Positions 16,054 through 25,070 of a stretch of DNA of 64,000 bases are shown one piece after another; position 1 is the first letter of the stretch; each line of letters starts with the position of its first letter. This DNA is from JADJOY01 sp046331705 [NCBI: bacterium]. Its GTDB lineage: Bacteria; JADJOY01. Under the pieces are notes generated by a model, which was not told the origin of the DNA, made no database searches, and saw nothing but the letters and a program-made list of their open reading frames with translations. The stretch is taken from assembly GCA_046331705.1 (NCBI GenBank), contig JAXLQJ010000005.1, positions 1 to 64,000 on the forward strand, written 5' to 3'. A program made the translations under genes and the position numbers.

Positions 16054-17853
16054 TCAGCGCGTGGCGCCGACGAGCCGGTCGAGGTCGACGCGCACACCGC
16101 CGACCACCGAGCCCAGCATCAGCCAGCGGCCGTCGGGGGTGAGCGACAACGTCCGCATCCGGCGCCCCACGTGGACGTGGCCGCGAACCGCGAGCGTCTC
16201 GCCATCGAGCGCATCGAGCGCGCCGGTGTTGCGGTTGCCGACGTAGACCACCCGGCGGCGCTCGTCCCAGAGCATGAGCCGCACGCCCCGATCGAGCGAA
16301 TGGGTCGCCACGACGCGCAACGGGTCGCGCGCGAGCTTCGCCACCGTGCCGGCGTTGAAGTAGGCGGCGTAGACGGCACCGTCGGCGCTCAACGCCACCT
16401 TGGTCTTGTGGGCCGCCGGGAGGATGAAGCGCCAGCGCCCCGGTAGATCGATCGAGTCCAGGTCGCGTCCGTCCGACTTGGAGACGACGCGCACGCGCCC
16501 GGAATCGCCCACGATCAGCTGGTCGCGATCGTCGTCGATGACGAAGTCCCAGAGCTTGGTTCCGGTCACGGCGATGGCGCACTCGCCGGTCTCGAGGTCG
16601 GCGCGCGCGATCTCGTTCTGCTCGTCGAGGACGTAGAGCGACCTGCGGCCGCGATCCAGCGCGAGCCACCACGGTCCGTGCACGTCGCAGCGGTGCGGCA
16701 GCGCTTCGATGCGAAGCGGCCCGAGCCGCGGGCCCTCGTCCGCCGCGCCGGCGAGCGCCAAACGGTAGAGCCTCGCTTCCATGAAATCCGCGACGTACAT
16801 CGCGTTGCTCGCGCAATCGGCCGTGTAGTTGTCCGAGGCCATGAAGCGCATGCTCGCGATCGCCGGCCCGCCATCCGGCGGAAACACCACCAATCCCCGC
16901 TCGCGCTCCTTGCTTCCCGCCACGATCGGCCAGCCCGCGCACGGCTGGGAGAGGAAGAAGGCACCCGAGCGAATGTGCGCCTCGTCGCCGCGGAACACCG
17001 CGCTCACCACCGGCTCGGCGAGCGGCTCCGAGGAGGGCATGAACGAGGTCTGGGCGAGCCGGCCCCAGAAGAGCGTGAACGTGACGAAGCACGCGAGCAC
17101 GGCGCGCCCGCTCTCCTGCACCAGGCGGCCGCGAAAGATCAGCCAGGGCGGCAGCAGCACCGCTGCGTGCCCGAGCACGCTCAGCACGCGCCATCTCGCC
17201 GGCATCGCGAAGGGACCGACGAGGCCGGGAAGCAGCGCTGCACCGACGAGCACCCACGGCACGTGAGCGCGGGCACGCGCGCGCAGCGACGCCAGGAAGG
17301 CCACGAACACCAGCGCGCAGCACGCGACCTCGCGATTGGGCAGCAGCGGCGCCCAGCTCGCCAGCAACCAGAACTGGATCGCCACCAGCAAGAAGAGCAC
17401 GACGCGGCAGAACGTGAGCGCGATCGAGCGCGTCTCGCCGAGACGCGCTCGCAACCGCCGCAGCAACGGCAAGGTGGCGACCGCGAGGAAGGAGAACGGC
17501 GCGAGCACCAGCCCCCAGATGGGCAGGATGCCGAGGATCGCCAGCGCCTCGCGGCCGAACGCGGGCCGCGGTCCCGGCTCGCGACCGGACGCGAGCCCCA
17601 CCACCGTGCCCACGAGGTAGCCCGCGAGCCCCGCCGCCGCGGGAATCACGGTCAAGGCCAGAAAGCCCGCTCCGGCGGCGCCGAAGAAATAGCCGGTCTC
17701 GGTGCGGATGCCGTGACGGCTGGCGACGTCGGCGAGCCACGGCCCGCCGAGGTGCGACCATCTCTCGGCGCCCGGCACCATGCCGAGCGGCACCGCGAGC
17801 GAGTACGCGATCCAACCGATGCGCTGGGCGAGCGCGCGGCGCGTGAGGGCCAT
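16054..17853 (-). CDS. Membrane protein with C-terminal beta-propeller-like domain (paralog A)
   Basis: 599 residues. The first 275 or so contain about seven hydrophobic helices. The remainder is soluble and made of repeated strands of the kind found in YVTN/SMP-30-like propellers (WLALDRGRRSLYVLDEQNEI; LWDFVIDDDRDQLIVGDSG; RRRVVYVGNRNTGALDALDG). It ends GGVRVDLDRLVG. The next gene upstream encodes a protein with the same two-part plan and the same ending, so the two are tandem paralogs. The gap between them is 81 bases. I recognise no catalytic motif. The propeller is probably outside the membrane and could bind a ligand or a partner. Confidence 0.7.
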   Translation of the reverse strand: MALTRRALAQRIGWIAYSLAVPLGMVPGAERWSHLGGPWLADVASRHGIRTETGYFFGAAGAGFLALTVIPAAAGLAGYLVGTVVGLASGREPGPRPAFGREALAILGILPIWGLVLAPFSFLAVATLPLLRRLRARLGETRSIALTFCRVVLFLLVAIQFWLLASWAPLLPNREVACCALVFVAFLASLRARARAHVPWVLVGAALLPGLVGPFAMPARWRVLSVLGHAAVLLPPWLIFRGRLVQESGRAVLACFVTFTLFWGRLAQTSFMPSSEPLAEPVVSAVFRGDEAHIRSGAFFLSQPCAGWPIVAGSKERERGLVVFPPDGGPAIASMRFMASDNYTADCASNAMYVADFMEARLYRLALAGAADEGPRLGPLRIEALPHRCDVHGPWWLALDRGRRSLYVLDEQNEIARADLETGECAIAVTGTKLWDFVIDDDRDQLIVGDSGRVRVVSKSDGRDLDSIDLPGRWRFILPAAHKTKVALSADGAVYAAYFNAGTVAKLARDPLRVVATHSLDRGVRLMLWDERRRVVYVGNRNTGALDALDGETLAVRGHVHVGRRMRTLSLTPDGRWLMLGSVVGGVRVDLDRLVGATR

Positions 17854-17934
17854 GGCGCGCGATTGTAGACCGCATCGTGCGCGGCGGACGGCTCGCGGCG
17901 AGCGAGCGCGGGGCGAATCGTGCGTGGCGGCGGC

Positions 17935-19512
17935 TCACAGCGCGAGGCGATCGAGGTCGATCACCACGCCGCTCGAGGCGTTGATGAACGAGAGCCGGCG
18001 CTCGTCGCGCGAGAGCGTGATCGCCTGGATCCGCGGCCCCACGTCGATCCGACCGAGCTCCCGCTCGCCGGCGCGGTCGAGCACCACGAGCTCGCCGCTG
18101 AGGAAGTTGCCGACGAAGAGCCGCCCGTGGCGCGGGTCGAGGGCGAGATGGCGGATGCCGAGCCCGAGGTGCGTCGAGCGCTCGATGCCGAGATCGCCTG
18201 CCCGCAGCACGGTGAGCGTGCCGGTGTTCATGTCGGTGGCGAAGAGCCGCTCGTGCTCGACGTCGAAGAGCAGCTGGCCCAACCGATGTCCCACCCGCGT
18301 GCTCGGCAACGCCCACGGCAGGCTGGGCAGCTTCGCCTCGCTCACGTATGCGCGAGCGGCTTGGCTGAAGCGCCGCACCCGCCCCATGTCGAGGACGAAG
18401 AGATCGCCGGTGCGCGGCTCCACCGCGAGGTCGCGCGCGAAATCGCCGGGCACGCGCTCCGCGCACGCGAATCGCTCGACGTCGAGGCCGGAGATCTCGC
18501 CGGTGTCGTCCACCCACCACGCGCGGTTGCGCGCCGGATCGGCGCGCACGGTGTCCGGCGCGCGATCCGTGCAATGGGGAACGCGCCGCACCACGCGCAA
18601 CGGCGAAAGGCCCACGTCCACGAGCTCGTTCGCCCCCGAGGTCGAGGTGTTGCCCAGGTGCAGCACGTCACGCGCGCAGTCGAGCCAGCAGATCCTGCTG
18701 AACCCCACTTGCACACGTCCCAGCGGCTCGCTTCCGCCCGCGCGGGGAATCTCGAGCGTGCGCCCGAGCTGGCCCATCAGGTACGACTCGCCGTCGCACG
18801 ACTCCATCAGCGGTCCGCCCAGATGGTTCCAGTTGATCGCGAGGGTGGGCGAATCCCGGATGCCGTCGAGCAATCCCGCGAGCGGCACCACGATCGTCCG
18901 GACCCCCGGCGTGCGCTCGATGCGCTCGGCGAGCGAGCCTGCGGTGACGTTGTAGAAGACCCACTGGCGCAGGCGGACGCCGCCGTTGGCGAGCGCGACC
19001 GCGAGCGAGAGCGTGAGCGCGGGGCGCGCGAGCGCGGCGCCGCCGATCGCAAAGAGCACGAGCACGCCGCCGCCGAACACCGCGGCGAGCACCATCCGGG
19101 CGGTACCGGCGAGCGGCAACGGCGGAACGAATGCCGCGAATCCGGCGACCCCCACGGCGAGGAGCAACGCCCGAGCGACGCCGCCGACTCGCTCGGCGCG
19201 AGCGCCGCTCCGCCCCGAGCGAGTCGCCACGAAGGTGAGCACGGCGACGAACGCCACGGATCCGAGATCGGATCGCGTGAGGTAGGGGACGTAGCTCTGC
19301 ACCAGCGCGGCGAACGCCAGCACGCCGAGGTAGTAAGCGGCGCGGAGTCGTCGCCACACCGTCCCCGTCGCACCGAATCGCCGCTCCAGCCGCGCGGCGA
19401 GCGGCACCAGCCACACGGTGAGGACGGTGATCGGCGGCGCGTGGGCCAGGTGGAGCAGCGCGCGGCCGAGAAGCTCGCGGCGCGACCCTTGCGCGCGCGG
19501 CTCGGCCGTCAC
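17935..19512 (-). CDS. Membrane protein with C-terminal beta-propeller-like domain (paralog B)
   Basis: 525 residues from a GTG at 19512 that overlaps the radical SAM stop as GTGA; longer upstream readings of this frame are antisense-like. Residues about 25-230 hold several hydrophobic helices. The soluble remainder has propeller-type strands (FARDLAVEPRTGDLFVLDMG; LLFDVEHERLFATDMNTGT; RHLALDPRHGRLFVGNF) and ends GVVIDLDRLAL, matching paralog A (GGVRVDLDRLVG). Cys pairs (CWLDCARD; HCTD, FACAE) may form disulfides if this half is periplasmic. Translational coupling to the radical SAM gene implies the two act together. Confidence 0.7.
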   Translation of the reverse strand: MTAEPRAQGSRRELLGRALLHLAHAPPITVLTVWLVPLAARLERRFGATGTVWRRLRAAYYLGVLAFAALVQSYVPYLTRSDLGSVAFVAVLTFVATRSGRSGARAERVGGVARALLLAVGVAGFAAFVPPLPLAGTARMVLAAVFGGGVLVLFAIGGAALARPALTLSLAVALANGGVRLRQWVFYNVTAGSLAERIERTPGVRTIVVPLAGLLDGIRDSPTLAINWNHLGGPLMESCDGESYLMGQLGRTLEIPRAGGSEPLGRVQVGFSRICWLDCARDVLHLGNTSTSGANELVDVGLSPLRVVRRVPHCTDRAPDTVRADPARNRAWWVDDTGEISGLDVERFACAERVPGDFARDLAVEPRTGDLFVLDMGRVRRFSQAARAYVSEAKLPSLPWALPSTRVGHRLGQLLFDVEHERLFATDMNTGTLTVLRAGDLGIERSTHLGLGIRHLALDPRHGRLFVGNFLSGELVVLDRAGERELGRIDVGPRIQAITLSRDERRLSFINASSGVVIDLDRLAL

Positions 19513-20987
19513 CCGAACGCGGACTGCTTCGCCGGAAGCGGCAGCGTTCCGCCGCCGGCGATCCGCATGCTGCGCTCGACGGCGGTGGCGAGCGAGCGCA
19601 CGAAGATCGCCGCGAGGTTGCGCAGACACGAGGCGAGCATGTTGAAGCGCGGCAGGTCGCGCAGGATGCGCCACATGCGGCGCGGGTCGCCGTAGAAGCG
19701 CAGATACGCTTGCGCCCGCAGGCTCGCGAACGTGCGGTCGGGGACCAGGCTCAGGTTCGAGAACTGGCGCGCGGTGTGGCGATCCAGATCGGTGAACGTC
19801 GCGAGGCGCTGCTCGTCGACGGAGTCTCGCAACCCCGTCCCGGCGTAGGGCGTGACCGTGAAGAACATCGCCGTGTGCAGCCGCGAGCGCGCCGCGAGCG
19901 CGATGGTCGCGCGCATCTCGGCCTCGGTCTCCGTGGGGAAACCGAGCATGAAGAAGCCGGTGGTGAACACGCGCCGCTGCTCCGCCAGTCGCGCGACCTC
20001 GACCACGCGATCGATCTTCAAGTGCTTGCGCGTCCAGCGCTGCAGGCGCGGCGAAGCGGTCTCGAACGCGAGGCAGAGGTGCTCGCACCCGGCGCGCGCG
20101 AGCTTGTCGACCTGCGCGGCGTCGAGGCGATCGCAGCGCACGCCGTTGGGCAGCGTGAAGCGGACCCCGGGAAAGCGCGCGGCCATCCCGTCGAGGATCC
20201 GTTCCATGCGCGGCCCGTCCCAGTTGAAGATGTCGTCGACGACGTCGAAGTCGTGCACGTCGAAGTCGTTCACGAGCCGATCGATCATGCCGAGGACGTA
20301 CTCGGGGCTCGCGCCGCGGAAGCGTTTCCCTTGGATGTCGTGGCAATAATTGCACCGATACGGACAACCACGGCTCGTGAACAGAAGCATGTAGCGACGC
20401 AGCCCGACGCACGTCATCCCCTGGAGCGTCGCGTAGCGATCGATCGCGAGCAGATCCCACGCGGGGAACGGCAGCGAGTCCAGGTCTTCGATGAACGGCC
20501 GCTCGGGTCCCACCACCGGCGAGCCGTCGCCACCGCGGATCACCGCGCCGGCGGTGCCGTCGAGCGGCTCACGCGACGCCAGGCGACCGAGCACCTCGAC
20601 GAGCGTGGCCTCGCCCTCTCCGGTGATCACGGCGTCCGGCGAGCCGAAGGTGAGCGCGTCCATCGGATCCGCGCTCGCGTGCGGCCCGCCGATCAAGATC
20701 GGCGCCGCCGGGCATGCCCTGCGCGCGCGCTCGGCGAGCGCGGCGAGCGAGGCGCGCTCGGCGGTGAGCCCGCTCAACCCGATCACCGTCGGCTCGAAGC
20801 GACGGAGCGCGGCATCGAGCGCGGCCTCGGGGTCGCTTTCGAGGTAGGTGTCGAGGATCGAGACGTCGAAGCCGCAACGCTCGCGGGCCACGGCGGCGAG
20901 CGCCGCCAGACCGAGCGGTGGGCTCGCGATCGTCCGCACGGCCGCGGGGACGCTGGCCTTCACCAGGAGCAATCGTCCGTTGGCCAT
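19509..20987 (-). CDS. Radical SAM protein with N-terminal cobalamin-binding-type domain
   Basis: 492 residues from the ATG at 20987, which has AGGGAG upstream. Residues about 1-170 have the Rossmann-like layout of B12-binding radical SAM enzymes (PPLGLAALAAV, VIGLSGLTAE, PILIGGPHASADP, VITGEGE). The canonical DxHxxG histidine loop is not evident, so cobalamin may bind base-off or not at all. The [4Fe-4S]/SAM motif is C208-x3-C212-x2-C215 (RGCPYRCNYCHD), followed by DDIFNWD and FETASPRL typical of the SAM barrel. It is the first gene of the trio with the two membrane/propeller paralogs and is divergent from a P450. Methylation or rearrangement of a lipid or surface molecule is a guess from context. 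Confidence 0.85.
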   Translation of the reverse strand: MANGRLLLVKASVPAAVRTIASPPLGLAALAAVARERCGFDVSILDTYLESDPEAALDAALRRFEPTVIGLSGLTAERASLAALAERARRACPAAPILIGGPHASADPMDALTFGSPDAVITGEGEATLVEVLGRLASREPLDGTAGAVIRGGDGSPVVGPERPFIEDLDSLPFPAWDLLAIDRYATLQGMTCVGLRRYMLLFTSRGCPYRCNYCHDIQGKRFRGASPEYVLGMIDRLVNDFDVHDFDVVDDIFNWDGPRMERILDGMAARFPGVRFTLPNGVRCDRLDAAQVDKLARAGCEHLCLAFETASPRLQRWTRKHLKIDRVVEVARLAEQRRVFTTGFFMLGFPTETEAEMRATIALAARSRLHTAMFFTVTPYAGTGLRDSVDEQRLATFTDLDRHTARQFSNLSLVPDRTFASLRAQAYLRFYGDPRRMWRILRDLPRFNMLASCLRNLAAIFVRSLATAVERSMRIAGGGTLPLPAKQSAFG

Positions 20988-21110
20988 CGCCGACTCCCTC
21001 TCGACCTTCGGTCGCCTCGATTGGCCGTCCAGAGCGAACGATGCTGCGTGATAGATTCGGCGCTGGTCAGCCGATGAGCGTGGATCGACGCATTCGGACA
21101 CCGAAACGTT

Positions 21111-21143
21111 CGATTCGCGGCGCGCCGGCGAAGCCGCGAATCG
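21111..21143. promoter_or_regulatory. 11-bp perfect inverted repeat in a divergent promoter region
   Basis: CGATTCGCGGC and GCCGCGAATCG flank an 11-base spacer. It lies in the 279-base gap between the radical SAM gene (minus) and the P450 gene (plus). Both genes point away, so a terminator is not needed here. An operator for a dimeric repressor or an RNA leader hairpin is likelier. Confidence 0.45.
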
Positions 21144-21266
21144 GCGCGACCGACACGGCGCGCGACCCGCGCGGATCGTACCGGCGCCGTCTCCGGGGGG
21201 TCAAGGTGAACGCGGAGCGCGCTCGCCGGTGCCGCCCGGTCCGCGCCGCGCGCAGCTCATCGGCGC

Positions 21267-22658
21267 ATGCTTGACCGCTCGCTACCACCGGGACCGGGGC
21301 GCTTCTCCGTCGTCCAGCTCCACGACTGGATCACCACGCCGTGCGAGCTGCTCGACGCCTGCGCGGCGCGCTACGGCGCCTCCTTCACGCTCCGCTTCCC
21401 TTTCCAGCGGCCGCTGGTGGTGGTGAGCGACCCGGACGACGTGCGCAAGCTCTTCAGCGTGGGATTGCGCGCGATCGACGCGGGCTGCATGAACGGCATG
21501 CTCGAGCCGGTCGTGGGTCACCACTCTCCCGTGGTGCTCGACGGCGCACGCCATCTGCGCATCCGCCGCGCGCTCGCGGTGCCGTTCGGCCGAGCCCAAG
21601 TCTCGGGAACGCTCGACGCGCTCGGCAGACGCACGCGCGCCTGGCTCGAGGATCTGCCGGTCGGGCGGGCCTTCCCCGTCCACGCGGCGTTCGAGGACCT
21701 GACCCTGGACGGGATGCTGGAGGACGTGCTCGGGCTCGAGCCGGGACCGCGGACCGCCGCCATCCGCGACGGCGTCCGCGAGCTGCTCGCCCTGCTCTCG
21801 CGCACCACCACCACGCTCACCTGGATGCTGGTCGGGCGCGCCCCGGTGTTCGCGGCGCTGCCCGCGTGGCGGCGGGTGCGGCGCCTGCTCGCCCGGCTCG
21901 ACGCGGCGCTCGCGAGCGAGATCGTGAGCGCCCGCGAACGCGCGGCGCGCGGGGAGCCGCCGCGGGGTGCGCTCGATCGCCTGGCACGTCCCTTCGAGAT
22001 CGGCGGCGACGTGCTCACTCCGCGCGAGATCCGGGATCAGCTGGTGACGCTGCTCTGGGCGGGCTGCGAGACGACACCCAATGCCCTCGCGTGGGCCGTG
22101 CACCATCTGGTCGAGAATCCCGCGTGGATCGAACGCATCGCGATCGAGGCGACGGACGCTGGCGCAGCGCTGCCACCCCCGCCGGGCAGCGACGAAGCGC
22201 CCGACCGCCGGCCCGTGCTCGAGGCCGTCATCCGCGAGACGCTGCGCTCGAGCCCGGTGATCACCCTCGCGAAGCGGCGGCTCGCGACCGACCTCGATCT
22301 CGGCGACCGCACCCTCCCCGCCGGCACCGACGTCGCGGCGTGCCTCTACCTGGCGCACCGCGATCCGCGGCGCTGGCCCGACCCCACGCGCTTCGATCCC
22401 GGCCGCTTCCTCGCGGCCGAGCGCTCCAATCCGTTCCACTTCCTGCCCTTCGGAGGCGGCATGCGACGCTGCGTGGGGATGCACTTGGCGCTCGGGGAGA
22501 TGCGCGTCGTGCTCGCCGAGCTGTGCGTCCGCAAGCGCTTTCGCGCTGCGCCGGGCTACCGCATGCGGGTGGCCAGGCACACGGTCGCGTACCTGCCCTC
22601 GGAGGGAATGCCGATCGTGTGCGACGGCGAAAGGCGGGGAATGGAGCGCGTCAGCTGA
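21267..22658 (+). CDS. Cytochrome P450
   Basis: 463 residues. Recognisable parts are the I-helix oxygen-activation motif AGCETT (265-270, with Glu in place of the common Asp), ExxR at 324-327 (ETLR), and the haem-binding loop FGGGMRRCVG with the axial Cys at 402. The N-terminus starts PPGPGR without a membrane anchor, so it is soluble. The style (LPPGPG...RYG) resembles the CYP110/CYP4-like bacterial enzymes that hydroxylate fatty acids or terpenoids. It needs a separate ferredoxin and reductase, and neither is in the window. Its stop overlaps the convergent glycosyltransferase-like gene by 8 bases. Confidence 0.93.
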   Translation: MLDRSLPPGPGRFSVVQLHDWITTPCELLDACAARYGASFTLRFPFQRPLVVVSDPDDVRKLFSVGLRAIDAGCMNGMLEPVVGHHSPVVLDGARHLRIRRALAVPFGRAQVSGTLDALGRRTRAWLEDLPVGRAFPVHAAFEDLTLDGMLEDVLGLEPGPRTAAIRDGVRELLALLSRTTTTLTWMLVGRAPVFAALPAWRRVRRLLARLDAALASEIVSARERAARGEPPRGALDRLARPFEIGGDVLTPREIRDQLVTLLWAGCETTPNALAWAVHHLVENPAWIERIAIEATDAGAALPPPPGSDEAPDRRPVLEAVIRETLRSSPVITLAKRRLATDLDLGDRTLPAGTDVAACLYLAHRDPRRWPDPTRFDPGRFLAAERSNPFHFLPFGGGMRRCVGMHLALGEMRVVLAELCVRKRFRAAPGYRMRVARHTVAYLPSEGMPIVCDGERRGMERVS

Positions 22659-23958
22659 TCGCGCCGCGCCCGCGGTCGACGTCGCCGACCAGCACCTGGC
22701 GCAACCAGGCGACCGCCGCGATCACGAGCCACGGCTCGGCGACGAGGTGGTAGCGGGTGTCCGGGAACGTGAGCACGCTGGGCGGCCACAGCCCGACGAG
22801 CGGCAGCGCGAAGAGCGCCCACTCACGTGGGATCCGCCGCCGCGCCAGCGCCCACGCGAGGCCGATCGTCGCCGGCACGAACGCGAGCCGATAGAGGACG
22901 TACGGTAGCCGGACCCACATGCGCCGCGGGCTGTCGGTGGCGTCGATGATCACCGCGCGTCCGTCCGCGGAGAGGTGTCCGCCGTCGCCGAGCGCCGGCA
23001 GGTGCTCGATCCCGAACCAGTACCAGTACGACTTGAGCACCAGCCGATAGACGAACGCCGCCGGCGCGCGCTCGATCATCGCGATCGCCTCCTGCGAGAA
23101 CCACCGATCGCTCGCCGTCTCGTCGTCCACGGCTTCGCCGGCGTCGCGACGTCGCTCGGCGAGCACCACGGGCAGGAACTCGCGCTCGAAGAACTCGTCG
23201 ACGTCGTATTGGGGATGCGCCCGCAGATAGAGCGGATGGTTCCCCATGTAGAGGATGTAGCCCAAGTTCGTCGAGAGCCGGAACGCGCCCACGACGCGAG
23301 CGTTGCGCGCGCAGAGCCCGAGCGCCGACACGCCGAGCGCCGCCAACAGGACCGCCAGCACGCGACGCTTCGTGGCCGCGCGCACGCACACGATCGCGCC
23401 GGCGACCACCACCAGTGCCGTGGTGAGGGTGGTGACCCGGACCAACGCCCCGAGCGTGAACGCGAGCCATGCCCCGGCCCCCGCGAGCCACTCCGCAGTG
23501 CGCGAGCTCGCTGGACGAGGAAAGGCGAGATAGGTGAGCGCCAGCAGCCCGCCACCCAACCCAGCCAGCTCGCCCGCGGTGTCGCGGTAGCTCATGGCGT
23601 CGTAACAGAGGCGCGGGTGCAGCGCCGCCGCCATCATCACCCACCACGCGGCCCAGCCCGGGCCGAGACTGCGCCGCGCCGCGAGGGCCAGCGCGCCCAG
23701 CCCGAGGGCCAGCAGGATCGCCTTCCCGAGCACGACCGTGTCGCGAAAACCGAGCCCGTGCAGCGCTCGATCGAGCCAATAGATCCCCGACGGGTAGTAC
23801 GCGGTGCGCCACGTCCCGAGCGGCGCCTCGCGGATCTCGCCGAGCCAGCTCGGCAGACACGCGGCGAGCGCCGCCGCGACCAACGGCACGATCCAGTAGA
23901 CGTCCCGATGGCGGGGAACGCGGCTGCGCCAATCCGGCGAAAGCGTCGGGTCGGCCAT
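22651..23958 (-). CDS. Glycosyltransferase-like (GT-C/PMT type) membrane protein
   Basis: 435 residues with about ten hydrophobic helices. The large first loop (LGTWRTAYYPSGIYWLDRALHG) and the ending TFPDTRYHLVAEPWLVIAA fit the ArnT/PMT-like GT-C superfamily, where the Arg-Tyr near the C-terminus contacts the lipid-linked sugar donor. A conserved acidic first-loop DE pair is less clear than in true ArnT, so activity is inferred. Its stop and the asparaginase-like gene are arranged head to tail (15-base gap to that gene's end). It may glycosylate an envelope lipid or protein. Confidence 0.6.
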   Translation of the reverse strand: MADPTLSPDWRSRVPRHRDVYWIVPLVAAALAACLPSWLGEIREAPLGTWRTAYYPSGIYWLDRALHGLGFRDTVVLGKAILLALGLGALALAARRSLGPGWAAWWVMMAAALHPRLCYDAMSYRDTAGELAGLGGGLLALTYLAFPRPASSRTAEWLAGAGAWLAFTLGALVRVTTLTTALVVVAGAIVCVRAATKRRVLAVLLAALGVSALGLCARNARVVGAFRLSTNLGYILYMGNHPLYLRAHPQYDVDEFFEREFLPVVLAERRRDAGEAVDDETASDRWFSQEAIAMIERAPAAFVYRLVLKSYWYWFGIEHLPALGDGGHLSADGRAVIIDATDSPRRMWVRLPYVLYRLAFVPATIGLAWALARRRIPREWALFALPLVGLWPPSVLTFPDTRYHLVAEPWLVIAAVAWLRQVLVGDVDRGRGAIS

Positions 23959-23973
23959 CCGCGCGTCTCTCGC

Positions 23974-24954
23974 TCAGTCCGCGATCGCGGCGCGGACCCG
24001 TCCCACGACGAGCCCGCGGTGGTTGGTGCGGACCGGCGATGCGTAGCCGAGAAGCGACCCGCGCGCGCCGTCGTCGAGCGCACCGAGACGCTCGAGGATC
24101 GCGAGCAGCGCCGGCTCCGAGCCGCGCGTCTGGCCATCGCGCGCCTTCACCGCGATGCCGTAGACCTCGCCGTCCGCGCCGCGCAACCCGAGGCATTGCA
24201 GCGCCTCGGCGCCCACCTTGGAGACCGCGCGTCCCGGCAACGCCTGCATCATCGCGGTGTCGAAACGCTCTCGACCGGCGACCAGATACGGGTGCGCCAT
24301 CATCGCGTCGCGCAGGCTCGCGAGCGCCGAGTCGTGACCGACCACGAGATCGCGAAACAGCAACGCGACCGCGCGCAGCGGCAGGAAGTACGTGACGGCG
24401 CTGCAACCGTCCACGGCGATGGGGATGTCGCGCGCGCCCGTGAGGGTCTCGAGCTGGCGGCGGATGGTGCGCTGCACCAGGTGGTCGGCCGCGGTGTAGC
24501 CGCGTGTCTCGACGCCCAGGTGGCGCGCCAGCGCCAGCATGCCCGCGTGCTTTCCCGAGCAGTTGTTGTGGATCGCACGCGGCGCCTCCGCGCGCGCCGC
24601 GAGCTCCGCCGCTGCCGCGGCGTCCGCGGGCGGATGGATGCCGCATTCGAGATCGTGCTCGCTGCAACCGATGGCGGCGAGCATCGCCGCCGCGCGCTCG
24701 ACGTGAACGCGCTCGCCGTTGTGCGAGGCGCACATCAGCGCGCGCTCCGCCGCGCCGAAACCGAAGGCGTCCGCGGCACCGGACTCCACCACGGCCAGCG
24801 CCTGGATCGGCTTGGCCGCCGAGCGCAGACAGACGAGACCTTCGGGATCGCCGGCGCACAGCCTGAGCTTGCCCGCGCCATCGACGACGACCGCGTCCAC
24901 CTCGTGAACCGCTTCGGGAAGGGGGCCGCGCTCGACGTATACCCGGACGATCAT
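23974..24954 (-). CDS. L-asparaginase, Rhizobium etli type II-like (ReAV family)
   Basis: 326 residues from the ATG at 24954, which has GGGAG seven bases upstream. It belongs to the thermolabile/ReAV-type asparaginases, unrelated in sequence to E. coli AnsA/AnsB. Ser45 and Lys48 in LRSAAKP match the two Ser-Lys active-site residues. NNCSGKHAGM (130-139) provides the Cys132 and Lys135 that bind zinc with Cys184 (VDGCSAV), and ASHNGE supplies a second active-site Ser. The enzyme would release ammonia and aspartate from asparagine in the cytoplasm. It is divergent from the N-acetylglutamate-synthase-like gene. Confidence 0.88.
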   Translation of the reverse strand: MIVRVYVERGPLPEAVHEVDAVVVDGAGKLRLCAGDPEGLVCLRSAAKPIQALAVVESGAADAFGFGAAERALMCASHNGERVHVERAAAMLAAIGCSEHDLECGIHPPADAAAAAELAARAEAPRAIHNNCSGKHAGMLALARHLGVETRGYTAADHLVQRTIRRQLETLTGARDIPIAVDGCSAVTYFLPLRAVALLFRDLVVGHDSALASLRDAMMAHPYLVAGRERFDTAMMQALPGRAVSKVGAEALQCLGLRGADGEVYGIAVKARDGQTRGSEPALLAILERLGALDDGARGSLLGYASPVRTNHRGLVVGRVRAAIAD

Positions 24955-25070
24955 CCGCCACTCCCGGCGCCCACGGGCTCGCCGCGGCTTGTTGGCTACA
25001 ATGCGCGCCCGAGCGTAGCGCACATCGGCGCACGCGCTCGCGACTCGGCCGCCTAACCGCCACGACGACG

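Noticed and set aside
24997-25002. TACAAT as a -10 box for the N-acetylglutamate-synthase-like gene
   Set aside because: No -35 element at the right distance; too weak to list as a promoter.
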